Assembly (NCBI GenBank): GCA_002067095.1
Contig: MVQD01000106.1
Coordinates: 124,001-188,000 of the forward strand
Length of the DNA stretch: 64,000 nt
Source of the DNA: Methanoregulaceae archaeon PtaB.Bin056
Lineage (GTDB): Archaea > Halobacteriota > Methanomicrobia > Methanomicrobiales > Methanospirillaceae
Direction of reading: 5' to 3'
Shown here in pieces: positions 17,126-27,300 of this stretch. The translations under genes were made by a program, and so were the position numbers. A model generated the notes under the pieces. That model did not search any database. It was given only the letters and a program-made list of their open reading frames with translations, and was not told the DNA's origin. The first letter of the stretch is position 1. Every line of letters begins with the position of its first letter.

Positions 17126-17359
17126 TGGCAGGAATGCGGGTGTCAAGAATACCGGTGCGGGATAAGGAGGACCCAATCATCTTCCCGATTTCTCATCAGT
17201 CAGGATTTTGAGTATATGCGGAAAACCCTCACCAGAAGACTATTCAATGCTGGAAGGGCATATTTATGTTATTCACTGTGTTCAGGGGATGATTTTTTTC
17301 ATGCATTTCCCGGACACAATCGCAGGACAGATCCCCTGCAAAAGAACAGGTGCAAGAGA

Positions 17360-18475
17360 ATGACAGGTTTCCCAGACAGTTACCGGGTGAAGATCCGGTC
17401 GATGACGTTGATTGCAGTGATCCTGCTGTCTCTCGCAGGGGTCTCTGCAGCGTATGAACTCTCCATCTATGCCCCGATGAGCGTGCAGAGGGGCATGCCG
17501 CTGGTGGTGAACGGAACGAGCAACCTGCCTGCGGGGATATCCGTGGATGTTGTTCTCTACCGTTCAGAGTATGTTACGGAAGAGATAGCCCGCGAGACCG
17601 TCACCCTTCAGGGGCCAAAAGAGTTCACGGTCGTGTTCGATACGAAGGATCTCACGAAGGGCCAGTACAAAGTTGAGGTCCCTGGGATACAGGCATACGC
17701 GTACCTGGGAAACTCAACCACGATACGTGTGATTCAGATCATTGACCGGACTGATGAAATGACCATTAAGTCACCAAGGACCCAGGAGATGGATGGCACT
17801 CTCGAATTGAGGGGGATCATCCCCGCGCTCCGAAATACAGGGGTCCAGGTACAGGTTATCGGCCCCGGGAACGAGGTGGTTTTCGGACCTGAATACATTG
17901 CGACCCTGTATGATGGTTCATTCTCCAAGGAGGTCAAAATCGAAGTTCCTGGGACCTACGAGGTGAGTTTCACCGACAACAAAGGGTATATCGGAACCTT
18001 CCCGTTCGAAGTCACGCCGAGATACGAGCCTACGACGGTTCCCACCACCCTGGAGCCACGTATAGCGGCTGTCACCGCGACCGCCCACTCGGGCAATGAC
18101 AGGCCAGCGTACTTCACGGTGACTGGGGCACAGGGGAAGGTGAAAATATCCACCTCTGCAGGGGTTGACTGGGTCATCGAATACCCAGATGCCCAGGGCG
18201 TCATCCAGAAGGTGAACAGCAAAGGCCAGATTGACCCCGAAGAAGTTACCATTGAGTCCGGAGGGGCAACCGTCTATTTGAAGGTATACCCTTACCGGTT
18301 CTCGGATGAGGGGGATGTCACTGTCTTTGCTGAAGGTGCGGAGAGGATCGGCGTTGCAACGGAGGTACCCCCTGTGTTTGCGGCGACCGCCACCCCTACG
18401 CCGAAGTCACCACTGCCGGTTTTTCTCGCCCTGCTCGCGCTCCTCGCACTGGGGATGAAGAGGGCATTGCGGTAA
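17360..18475 (+). CDS. Secreted cell-surface protein with C-terminal anchor
   Basis: 371 aa. A signal peptide (MTLIAVILLSLAGVSAAYELSIYA) follows a 14-residue charged lead; the second ATG at 17402 is an alternative start. The ectodomain holds repeated beta domains with the pattern GTSNLPAGISVDVVLY and VFDTKDLTKGQYKVEV, seen in Methanomicrobiales surface proteins. It ends with a Thr/Pro-rich stretch, a hydrophobic helix (LPVFLALLALLALGM) and a basic tail, as in archaeal C-terminally anchored or sorted proteins. No catalytic motif; likely envelope structure or adhesion. Confidence 0.7.
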   Translation: MTGFPDSYRVKIRSMTLIAVILLSLAGVSAAYELSIYAPMSVQRGMPLVVNGTSNLPAGISVDVVLYRSEYVTEEIARETVTLQGPKEFTVVFDTKDLTKGQYKVEVPGIQAYAYLGNSTTIRVIQIIDRTDEMTIKSPRTQEMDGTLELRGIIPALRNTGVQVQVIGPGNEVVFGPEYIATLYDGSFSKEVKIEVPGTYEVSFTDNKGYIGTFPFEVTPRYEPTTVPTTLEPRIAAVTATAHSGNDRPAYFTVTGAQGKVKISTSAGVDWVIEYPDAQGVIQKVNSKGQIDPEEVTIESGGATVYLKVYPYRFSDEGDVTVFAEGAERIGVATEVPPVFAATATPTPKSPLPVFLALLALLALGMKRALR

Positions 18476-18548
18476 TTCATCCCCCATGTCTCCTTGGGTG
18501 CCGGGCCGGATACATTTTTGAGAATCCAGGCCCAACGGATATATCCGG

Positions 18549-18633
18549 GCCGGGGTAGTCTAGTCCGGAAAGGCGGTGGCCTTGAAAGCCACTGGTGCCC
18601 AGCACCTCAAGAGTTCAAATCTCTTCCCCGGCG
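18549..18633 (+). tRNA. tRNA-Ser (UGA)
   Basis: Acceptor stem GCCGGGG pairs with CCCCGGC; discriminator G. Anticodon stem GTGGC/GCCAC encloses loop CTTGAAA with anticodon TGA. The long variable arm (TGGTGCCCAGCACC region) is diagnostic of a class II tRNA, and the T arm is AAGAG-TTCAAAT-CTCTT. No intron. The 3' CCA is not encoded. Confidence 0.96.
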
Positions 18634-18916
18634 CTTCGAAGACTTATCCTTACGAATCTCTCCATTCACCCTGTTTTCCCATGCGTGAACACACTGCATT
18701 TTACACACCTTTTCTGTGAAATGTTGAAACAGGGTTGTTTCTCATTTTTTTCATTGCCATGCACTCATGGGGTCATCGAGTGCTGCACAGGTGCTATGCA
18801 CTGCATACCGGCAGAGTTGGTCGGCAAAAATATACTATCACGGCCATTCCAGGGGTGAGTGTCAGGGGGATGCGGGCAAAGCATTCCCTGACCGGGAAGA
18901 AAGGGGATTATACATC

Positions 18917-19258
18917 ATGAACAGGAAAGTTCTGCAGATCGCGGAAAAAGCTGGGTATTATGCCAGGCTTGGAATGGAGACGGCAGGAGCCGGTAATTAT
19001 GCTGCTGCACTTGGATACTTCGACCAGGCATTAAAAGAGATGCCAGGCCACGCAGCGGCATGGCGGGAGAAGGCGAACTGCCTGGACGCTATGGGAAGGT
19101 GCGAGGAGGCCATCAGGTGCTTTGACCAGGCCATACAGATCGATCCCGGCGATGCTGAATCGTGGTTTGACAAAGGGTTGACCCTGAAGAAACTTGGAAA
19201 CGAGGATGAGGCCTTCAGGTGCATGAGCAGGGGCGTGGATCTCGAGCTTGGCGTCTGA
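18917..19258 (+). CDS. Small TPR protein
   Basis: 113 aa with about two and a half tetratricopeptide repeats: YAAALGYFDQALKEMPGHAA, CEEAIRCFDQAIQIDPGDAE and DEAFRCMSRGVDLELG. A protein-interaction adaptor with no enzyme domain. The ATG at 18917 is chosen because the repeat-containing region starts soon after it and the upstream in-frame sequence (from 18767) is unlike protein. It stands alone between tRNA-Ser and a QueG-like gene. Confidence 0.75.
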   Translation: MNRKVLQIAEKAGYYARLGMETAGAGNYAAALGYFDQALKEMPGHAAAWREKANCLDAMGRCEEAIRCFDQAIQIDPGDAESWFDKGLTLKKLGNEDEAFRCMSRGVDLELGV

Positions 19259-19545
19259 CTGAGTATCATATATTGCCGGGGAAGGCCAGGTACACATGTC
19301 GTCCCCCGGTGCAGTTGTCATCTCACGTCTCACTCTCTCTTTTTGCTGGAGTGTGCAAGAATATTCAAATAAAGATTGGAAAAAGCCCATTTTGACCCGG
19401 AGTTTTTCATCCAGCCACTGTGGCCAATCACCAGAACCGGGGCAGTATTCTCTCTGTTGTAGCCCTGGGAAAATGCCAGGTCCACCAAAACTCCTGCCCG
19501 CCCACTCCTTTTATCTTCAGCAAGAGGCCCAGTTATCGTTATAGT

Positions 19546-20349
19546 ATGACCCGCAGACTGAAAATGGCGCTCAGGGAATGGTGCAGGAAAAGGGGTATAC
19601 CTGTGATGGGGGTGGCCAATGTTTCACGCTGGGACAAGCCGCTATTCACCCCATGGGTTCCCGAGCCATTCCATCCCCGCTCAATTTACCCGCAAGCAGA
19701 ATCCGTCATTGTAATCGGCCTGCCCGTGCACCTGCCAGTCCTTGAGACCACTCCGTCCATTTACTACCACGAGCTGTACCAGACGCTGAACCGTATTCTT
19801 GATGAACGTACCTACCAGATTGCAGAATGGCTCAACCAGGCGGGGCATCCATCCATCTTCGTTCCAAGGGACGGGTATGGGAACCTCGAGGTATTGCTGA
19901 AGAATCCGATTGCCTTCTTCTCGCACCGCCATGCTGCCTATCTTTCAGGACTTGGCACCTTCGGATTGAACAACATGATCCTGACGCCGGGGTATGGGCC
20001 GAGGATACGGTTTGGCTCGGTCTTCACCTCTGCAGTACTGCCTCCAGATCCCATCATTGAGGACGATCTCTGTATCCGGTGCATGCGGTGTGTCGAGATG
20101 TGCCCATCGAATGCATTGCCGGGAGAGGCGTACCCGGAAGGGATCACCGAGAAGGGCGCCTGCACGCAGTACAGTGCAGGGTTATTCCGCAGGTCTATCT
20201 CCCCCTGCGGCATATGCATTAAAGTATGCCCTGTTGGAGCCGACCGGGCCGCATCCGACCGGAATGACCCAGATATCTATCGAAAAGGCCATGCACCGAG
20301 TGAACTCGCCCGGGCATGGGATCATGTCAGGGCGTATGGGGGATCATGA
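19546..20349 (+). CDS. QueG-like double-cluster Fe-S protein
   Basis: 267 aa. The N-terminal half (LREWCRKRGIPVMGVANVSRW, SVIVIGLPV, YHELYQTLNRILDERTYQIAEWLN) and LGTFGLNNMILTPGYGPRIRFGSVFT resemble the catalytic part of epoxyqueuosine reductase; two [4Fe-4S] motifs follow, CIRCMRCVEMCP and CGICIKVCP. Archaea make archaeosine rather than queuosine, so the substrate is unlikely to be epoxyqueuosine. It could be a related corrinoid or flavin-independent reductase. The start at 19546 precedes the first conserved helix; upstream frame is discarded. Confidence 0.7.
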   Translation: MTRRLKMALREWCRKRGIPVMGVANVSRWDKPLFTPWVPEPFHPRSIYPQAESVIVIGLPVHLPVLETTPSIYYHELYQTLNRILDERTYQIAEWLNQAGHPSIFVPRDGYGNLEVLLKNPIAFFSHRHAAYLSGLGTFGLNNMILTPGYGPRIRFGSVFTSAVLPPDPIIEDDLCIRCMRCVEMCPSNALPGEAYPEGITEKGACTQYSAGLFRRSISPCGICIKVCPVGADRAASDRNDPDIYRKGHAPSELARAWDHVRAYGGS

Positions 20350-20425
20350 GATCCGGCCTGGTGCTCAAGGGCACCATTTATCCATTTGAAATACCAATAT
20401 TCCGTTGATAAGCGGAGTGAGGGCC

Positions 20426-20656
20426 ATGTGCATTGCAGTTCCTGCCGAAGTGGTGGAGATAAAGGAAGGGAATATCGGGGTTGTTGATTACGGGGACCTC
20501 AGGCAGGAGGTCAGGCTTGACCTCGTCGATGTAAAGGTGGGAGAGTTCGTCCTGGTGCACGTGGGATTTGCGATCCAGAAGCTCTCCCGCGAGGAAGGAC
20601 TCGAAACCCGCGAGATATTCAGGCAGGTCTATGCGGCAATGCAGGAATCAGAATAA
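20426..20656 (+). CDS. hypC: Hydrogenase maturation chaperone HypC
   Basis: 76 aa. The N-terminal MCIAVPAEVVEI carries the essential Cys2 after the initiator Met, and GEFVLVHVGFAIQKL is the other family signature. HypC carries the Fe(CN)2CO precursor with HypD and delivers it to the large subunit of NiFe hydrogenases. GGAGTGAGGG precedes the ATG. Here it stands apart from other hyp genes; clients in the window include EchE. Confidence 0.95.
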   Translation: MCIAVPAEVVEIKEGNIGVVDYGDLRQEVRLDLVDVKVGEFVLVHVGFAIQKLSREEGLETREIFRQVYAAMQESE

Positions 20657-20818
20657 TCCGGGTACTATATATTGAAGTCTGCCAGGACAGGAGATAAGAA
20701 TATTTGCAGGTTGTCCCCTTTCTTAAAAAAGCAGGTTCCCATCTCCATCGCGCACATCAATATGCTTATCTTCTTGGAGATCGAAAACTGATGAAAAAGA
20801 GGAGAGGAAGTAGTTAAA

Positions 20819-20998
20819 ATGGATAAAACAGGTGTAGCGAGTCTTATTGCGGGGATCATTCTTCTCGTCCTGGGTGCATACGGGGTATGGATTTTTCTCC
20901 CCGACGTTATCGTATTTCTCAAGGGCGTGATCGGTATTCTTGCGATCCTGATCGGAATATTCCTGCTGATATTTGGGGCTATCCTGATCAAAGACTAG
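20819..20998 (+). CDS. Small two-helix membrane protein
   Basis: 59 aa, shorter than the usual gene-finding cutoff. ATG at 20819 is preceded by GGAGAGGAAG at good distance. Two membrane segments, SLIAGIILLVLGAYGVWIFL and FLKGVIGILAILIGIFLLIF, are separated by PDVIV, with a charged MDKTG start and KD end. No family recognised; such short two-helix proteins are frequent in methanogens. The region between it and hypC (20657-20818) is A/T-rich. Confidence 0.65.
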   Translation: MDKTGVASLIAGIILLVLGAYGVWIFLPDVIVFLKGVIGILAILIGIFLLIFGAILIKD

Positions 20999-21149
20999 AA
21001 GGACGAGCGAACACGGACATGTTACTTCCGGGGGAGTTCTCTCCTCCCCTGTCTCCTTTCTGGCCGGATATCAACCTATAAGGTGTAGGGGCTCTCAATA
21101 TGGGTAAAGGAGGAGTGTTCCCCGCGCTCCCCACCAAAAGGTTATGTAA

Positions 21150-22055
21150 ATGGATAAAGTCAAGGTTCTCCTGGTGCTGCTTGCCCTTTCCCTCGGGGGG
21201 AACATTTTCCTTGTTATGAGTGCAAGCGAGAACCAGTTCACAGGCGGAGTCGGCCGGTCACTCATGTATGCGTACCATCAGGCATTTCCTCCCCTGGAGA
21301 ACACGACGGAGGATCTCGAAGAAAGCGGAAATGCCACGTCCGCACACGGTGTGAACGCCACTGTAGATGAGGGCGAATCAGTTGAAGAGGACCCCTCCCT
21401 CCGGGACATCCTCTTGAGAATGGATGAAGAGGGGATACTCGACGAGGAACACCTCCTGATGCTCCTCGCGGACAGGGAATGGAACACGAGTGTGGAACCA
21501 CCAGAAGTGTCAGCAGAACCGGAGCCGACTCCGGATCCCAATGCATGGAGGGAGTATTCCAGCACCAAATGGCGTTTTTCCATCCCGTATCCCCCGACCT
21601 GGGAGATAAAGGAAGGGTCTGGGTCAAGCCCTGCGGTTACGTTGAGCGCCCCTGCCGAGACCGAGTGCAGTTCCCAGACTACCGAGTGCTACCAGTACAT
21701 TGCATCCCTGACCGTATCCATTGACCAGAAGCCTGAAACTATCGTGCTCGAGGATTATTTCAACAAGAAGGTCTCAAAACTCCAGAAAGACCTGGCGATT
21801 ACCGCGACCAGCAAGAGCGCACCGACCACGCTCTCCGGGAACAAGGCATACTGGATAGAATACTATACCCGCGACTCCAGGGGCAATCCATCAAAGACGT
21901 ACATGCAGTATTTCACAATCCTCGATAAGAAGGTGTATATTCTCACTTACAGCGGTCCCTACTCCACTTCAGAGAATGTGTACAGCAGAAACAAGCCCGA
22001 TGTTGAGAAGATGATCAAAGAGTTCGTTGTCGAGAGGGAATACAGGGCCGTGTGA
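21150..22055 (+). CDS. Secreted protein with PsbP-like C-terminal domain
   Basis: 301 aa. Signal peptide or anchor helix (VKVLLVLLALSLGGNIFLVMSA), an acidic low-complexity linker (about residues 50-130), then a compact domain YSSTKWRFSIPYPPTWEIKEGS with IEYYTRDSRG and KKVYILTYSGPYS, the pattern of PsbP/MOG1-like folds found as extracytoplasmic domains in methanogens. Two cysteine pairs (CSSQTTEC) may form a disulfide. Role unknown. Starts 150 bp after the small membrane protein. Confidence 0.7.
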   Translation: MDKVKVLLVLLALSLGGNIFLVMSASENQFTGGVGRSLMYAYHQAFPPLENTTEDLEESGNATSAHGVNATVDEGESVEEDPSLRDILLRMDEEGILDEEHLLMLLADREWNTSVEPPEVSAEPEPTPDPNAWREYSSTKWRFSIPYPPTWEIKEGSGSSPAVTLSAPAETECSSQTTECYQYIASLTVSIDQKPETIVLEDYFNKKVSKLQKDLAITATSKSAPTTLSGNKAYWIEYYTRDSRGNPSKTYMQYFTILDKKVYILTYSGPYSTSENVYSRNKPDVEKMIKEFVVEREYRAV

Positions 22056-22441
22056 GATGGCCGGGGTTTCCTGCCCTGATCCCGCCCAATCACACTCCTT
22101 GAGCCAACAGATGAATACCTGGTATCCCAGACTATTCTGCAGAGTGAACCCTGTTCCCGGCAATCACACGTAAATAAGACCAATCCAATTTTCCTGGCCC
22201 CGTGATGAAGGCAAGGCATATCACCTAATTTTCCCTGCCTAAAAACAACGTGCTCTACAACGAGGGGGAGTGCTTTACCATGGCTGGGCGCCGGTGCTGG
22301 TGGTCCCCCCGGGGAATAGCGGTAAGGGCTTCATTGAAGGCCGTTGCAGAAAAATTCCGTCGCATGGGTGTGATGTATGACATGGGAATAATCCCCATCT
22401 CCAGGGGCGGGGATTCATCCCCCTGCCATGAGACATTCCGT
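22056..22441. other. Intergenic region with no gene found
   Basis: No protein or RNA gene supported. The 80-codon frame at 22250 has no recognisable product, and its codon pattern is poor. An AGGCA/TGCCT inverted repeat near 22209-22242 is the only local structure I see. Confidence 0.4.
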
Positions 22442-23092
22442 TCAGCTCAAGCCCACCACCGCATGGTGCAGGATATCGACTGTGGTCCTTAATGCCCGTC
22501 CTGCATCCCTCAGGTGGTGATAGACTTCCCTTTTCCGAATTGCATCCATCGGGTCGTCGGTGCGAAGGATCTTTGCCATGCTCTGGATGTAGATATCGTC
22601 AATAGTCCGCATTGCGCTCCTTGCTGAATGAATGAGCTCTTCTGCCCTCTTTTTATCTCTGCCCATTGCCCGCACACCTGCGGCCGTGCACTGTGTTCCT
22701 TTGAAAAGCGCCTCGGCCATCCCGAGTATTGCATCGTCAGGCTGCACTTCAAATGCAAAGATCTCCCTTGCGGTCTCGTAGGAAAAGTTCACGATATAGT
22801 CCATCTGGCGGGAGAGGCTGTAGATGTCCTGCCGGTCGAAGGGGGTGGAGAACGATGCCATGAGTTTCTCCTCCATGTCGTAGCGCATTGCATCAACCTG
22901 CATCTCAAGATGCATCAGTTGTTGCGGTTCGTCGAGGGGCGTCTTCTTCAGCCACTGGAGAAGGGAGTATACGCAATCGAGAGTCTTTTCCGCCTGCAGG
23001 GCGAGCATTGCCTCGAAGTCATATTCTACGGGAAATATGAATTCGAAGAGCCCTTTTTTCCCCAGGGGTCTCCCACTTTTCTCTTCAGTCAT
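22442..23092 (-). CDS. DUF47 (PhoU-like) phosphate transport accessory protein
   Basis: 216 aa all-helical PhoU-related protein. LEMQVDAMRYDMEEKLMASFSTPFDRQDIYSLSRQMD is the metal-binding helix region of the DUF47 family, which partners Pit-type transporters. The ATG at 23092 overlaps the pit stop (ATGA), proving close coupling to the transporter. It likely modulates Pit activity; the molecular role is not established. A longer frame to 23431 lies over pit and is rejected. Confidence 0.88.
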   Translation of the reverse strand: MTEEKSGRPLGKKGLFEFIFPVEYDFEAMLALQAEKTLDCVYSLLQWLKKTPLDEPQQLMHLEMQVDAMRYDMEEKLMASFSTPFDRQDIYSLSRQMDYIVNFSYETAREIFAFEVQPDDAILGMAEALFKGTQCTAAGVRAMGRDKKRAEELIHSARSAMRTIDDIYIQSMAKILRTDDPMDAIRKREVYHHLRDAGRALRTTVDILHHAVVGLS

Positions 23093-24129
23093 GGTACGCT
23101 CCCGGTGAGAGGGAAGAGGAGGAGAGAGATCCCAAACGCCAGTACGATGGTCACGGGTATGGTCAGGAGCATCACGAGAATTATCTCCCTCCCGACTGAC
23201 CATTGCACTTTTCGTACATTCTCTGCAGCCCCGACACCTATAACAGATGTGGAGATGATGTGACTTGATGATACCGGAGCCCCAGCAAGGGTGGATGCTG
23301 CCAGCACAGAGCCGGATGATACCTGGGAATCGAATGAATGGATGGGATCGATACTGAAGATCTTTCTCCCAAGGGTGGCCATGATGCGCCACCCCCCGCA
23401 AAGAGTCCCTGCGCCGAGCAGGGAAGCACACCCAAAGCGGGCCCAGAGCGGGATATCAAGTGAGGAAGAAAGTCCTGCAGCGAGGAGAACAAGCGCGATA
23501 ATCCCGAGTTGTTTCTGGGAGTCATTCGCGCCGTTGAAGAATGCCATTACTGCCGCGGCAATCCAGTTGAGCCTGGTGATATCCCTGTTTACCGAACGCT
23601 TTGCATTTCTGAGAAGAACCCTGGTGGCTTTCCGCATGAAGTATCCTGCCGAAAATCCGAGCAGCACCGACACTGCAAGGAACACGATGATCTTGGTAAG
23701 GCCGGTTATCTCGTGTGGGGGTTCCAGGAATGTCGTGATTCCCCAGTGGACACCCTGCACGCCGCCTGCAGCGAGTCCCGCACCCACCAGCCCCCCGATG
23801 AGCCCGTGGGTAGATGACGATGGCAGCCCCATCCACCAGGTCAGGATGTTCCAGATCAGTGCCGCAAGGATTCCCGCCAGCACCACGGGGACGAGAAGGG
23901 CGCCTGTCTCAAGGGCAAGGAGGCCGGATATGGTAAAGGCCACGGCACTCCCTCCGAAGAGGGCCCCAATGAAGTCCATTGCAGCAACAAAGATTATCCC
24001 CTGCCGGGGAGTCGCCGAGCGGGAGGAGATGAAGGTTGCAGCGACACTGCTGGCGTCCTGGAACCCATTCGTGAAGGTAAACAGAAAGGCCAGGAGTATG
24101 GTGAACCAGGCAATCCAGATCATCGGCAT
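23089..24129 (-). CDS. pit: Inorganic phosphate transporter, PiT family
   Basis: 346 aa with about ten membrane helices. The duplicated PiT signature is present as FTNGFQDASSVAATFISSR near the N-terminus and FFNGANDSQKQLGI in the second half, with PSSSTHG and SSSHIISTSVIGVGAAE repeats in matching positions. It imports phosphate coupled to a cation. The downstream overlapping DUF47 gene is its usual companion. ATG at 24129; a second ATG two codons later is possible. Confidence 0.93.
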   Translation of the reverse strand: MPMIWIAWFTILLAFLFTFTNGFQDASSVAATFISSRSATPRQGIIFVAAMDFIGALFGGSAVAFTISGLLALETGALLVPVVLAGILAALIWNILTWWMGLPSSSTHGLIGGLVGAGLAAGGVQGVHWGITTFLEPPHEITGLTKIIVFLAVSVLLGFSAGYFMRKATRVLLRNAKRSVNRDITRLNWIAAAVMAFFNGANDSQKQLGIIALVLLAAGLSSSLDIPLWARFGCASLLGAGTLCGGWRIMATLGRKIFSIDPIHSFDSQVSSGSVLAASTLAGAPVSSSHIISTSVIGVGAAENVRKVQWSVGREIILVMLLTIPVTIVLAFGISLLLFPLTGSVP

Positions 24130-24373
24130 GTTCCCACTGTTATGAGATTCAGGTTCCGTTTATTTCATGCTTGCTTTCCCAGTTGAGAATGTAGTAAGGT
24201 AAGTGCGGGAATATCTTGGTGAATACCCACTCCGTGGTCCCACTATTGAATGAATTTTTACAGGAAATGAAACAGTCAGGAAACCCTTCTGCCGGAATCT
24301 CCCGTGGAAATTCACCGCGGATGAGGATTTCATGACACTCACCCAGAGTGCCTTCTGGATATTGTCCCCCGAA

Positions 24374-27300
24374 TTATTCCTTCTCGCGTCTCTGACGTTC
24401 CTTCATAAGTTTCCCGACAAGGCGAACGATCTCCTCAAGGCGGTAGGGTTTGCGGATAACCCCGGAAAATCCGTATGAACGGTAATCTGCCATCACCGGG
24501 TCGGTGGAGTAGCCGCTTGAGACTATCCCTGTCACCCCTGGTGCAAGCTCCCTTATCTGCATAAAAGCTGCCAAACCACCCATGCCACCGGGAATGGTGA
24601 GATCCATGATGACCAGGTCATACGGCACCCCATTGTCCATGCACTCTTTGAACCGTGCGATGGCATCTCTTCCATCCGCCACGCAATCTACACGGTATCC
24701 CTTCCTGGTCAGGATGGTATGAAGGATCTCCCTGATCCCTGCCTCATCATCGAGAACAAGTATCCTTCCGGTCTCTGCAGGAAACGGGTCATCAGACGAA
24801 GGATCTTTGGCCTGCAAGCCGGCGAATGCAGGCAGGTAGACAGTGAAGCATGCCCCCTCACCTTCCCGGGTGAGAAGATCGATGGTCCCTCCATGCTTTT
24901 TCACAATGGAAAGGGCTGTAAAGAGTCCAAAACCGCCCCCTCCCTCCCTTGTAGAGAAGTAGGGATCAAAAATCCTTGACCTGATGCTTCTGGCTATCCC
25001 CTTTCCGTGGTCTGCAACAGACACGGCCACGTATCTGCCTGGAGGAAGGGCGAGTTCATTCTCTTCTTGAAGGATGATATTGGATATCCTGATATCGATA
25101 ATACCCCCTTCCGGCATCGCCTGGTCGGCGTTGATCACCAGGTTCTGGATGACCTGGGCAATCTGGTCCGGGTCTGCCTCAATGCTCCATGCGTCAGGAG
25201 GGATGGAGAAAACCGCTTTCGATCGCGACCCGGTGAGGATCGTCTCGGCAGCCTCCGTGACAAGGGGGCCAATCGGCACGATCCTCTTGACCGGCGCACC
25301 CCCCCGGGAGAAGGTGAGCAGCCGCTGGGTCAGTAACCTGGCCCTGAAGATCTCTTCCTCAGCGGTGGACAGGAGGGAACGAAGAGGTGTGTCCAATGGT
25401 GTGTCCAATTTCGCAATTGAAACGTGCCCGAGTATGCTGGTGAGGACATTGTTGAAGTCGTGGGCTATCCCCCCGGCGAGGATGCCTATTGCCTCAAGTT
25501 TCTGGCTCCTGATCAGCTCCTGTTCATACTTCTGCAGTACAGAGGTATCACGAAAGACAATCACGAAACCGACGGTTTGGGATAAACTGTCACGAACAGG
25601 GGTCGCAGTGACGGAGATTGGTATCTGGTGATTCTCCCTGTTGACGAGCGTGGTGGTTCTTTGCACCTCCACCCCACCGGATTGGGCTGTTATCCGTGAA
25701 AGGAGGCTCCCTTCGATCTGGCCGGTACTCCCCGTGACAGGGAATATTCGGTCGAGGGGTTGTCCTGCGCCTTCATCCGCGTTCCAGCCGGTGAGCTGGC
25801 ATGCTGCCCGGTTCAGGTAACGGACCCGTCCGTCCAGGTCTGTGCTGATCACGCCGTCCGTGATGGAATTGAAGGTCACCGAGAGGAGTTCTTTTTCTGC
25901 AGCAAGGAGTTCTTCCGCCCTTCTTCTTTCGGAAATCTCGCTCTTGAGACCTTCGTATGCAAGAGCAAGTTCGTTGGTCCGTGCCTCCACCTGGCCCTCA
26001 AGCGTTTTCTGGTATGCGAGGAGCTGTTCCTCCGCATTTTTCAGGTCGGTATAATCCCTGCCAACCGACTGGAACTCTTTCAGGACCCCGGCATTGTCGT
26101 ATATGGCCCTGTTGGACCAGCGGATCCACCGTGGGGACCCTCCAGGGAGGATTACCATGTCTGAGATGATCCCTGAGGGATGTTCTGCCGAAAGGGACCT
26201 GAGGTGATCAAGGAGGGCGTCCATGTTCTTCCTGGGGATAGGTGGGGGACCGGACCCGCCGAGGACTGCTTCTTTCCGTGTGTTGAAGAACTGGCAGAAC
26301 GCACCGTTTACAAAAATAAATGTGCCATCCGGGCGGATCCTGAAGATGAGTTCTGTCTGGTCTTCGACCACTGCCCGGTACCGGCGTTCACTCGCATCGA
26401 GGGCGTTTCGCACCTGGCGCAAGCGCGAGTTGGAATAGACAAGGACCCCGATCAGGAGGACCATGCACGTCCCGCTGATCACCGCAGCCCAAAGGATATA
26501 TTCAGGGATTGGGACGAGGGCCGTCGGCATATTGACGATGCGCGATCCTGGAGGGAGGGAAGACGGGTCGAGGCGGAACCGTTGCAGCTCCCGGTAATCG
26601 AATATGTACTCGTTCTTTGGCCCAACCACCACAGGGATATCGGAGACATTGGTCCCATTCATCACGTCAAGAGCGAGAGATGCAGCAATTCGCCCCTGGT
26701 CATGCCCGCTGGTGAGCATACCGCCGACTATGCCGTGGCCGATATAGAGCTCCCAAATGGCAAAGATAGGCACATTCGCATGGGGATAAAGGCAATTCAG
26801 GCTCTCAAGGTAGGAATAATCCCTTCCCGTGCGGTCCTGGTTGAACGTCATCAGGAGGATGATGCTCTCTTCCGGGAGAGTGGAGACCCTCTTTTGGAGT
26901 TCCCTCATGGTATAGTCTTCCAGAAAGGTGAAGTTCAGTCTTCCTGCATACGAGGCGGCGGCTTCTTCGATCACCATTTTATTCGCCGCCCCGGTGAGCG
27001 AGGCGTCGTTGATCACAAAGACTTCCTTTGTATCAGGAAAAAGCATGAGGGCAGCGTCCAGGGTGCCTTTGATATCAAAGGTCTCCACCACACCAGTAAT
27101 ACCCCAGGTGTCCTGGATCATTTCAGGCGAAAAATAGTTCACCCCGCAAAAAATGACCGGGATACCCGGGAACAGGGTGTCTCGATGGTCCAGGATAAAT
27201 CTGAATGCGTTGTCGTCCGAGCAAATGATGACGTCGAACTTCGTATCCCGGTACTTGTGGGCATACAGGGATGAGAGGTTCGTGATATATTCATCGTCGG

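Noticed and set aside
22250-22492. 80-codon frame in the intergenic region
   Set aside because: No ribosome-binding site, odd composition, and overlaps the end of the DUF47 gene.
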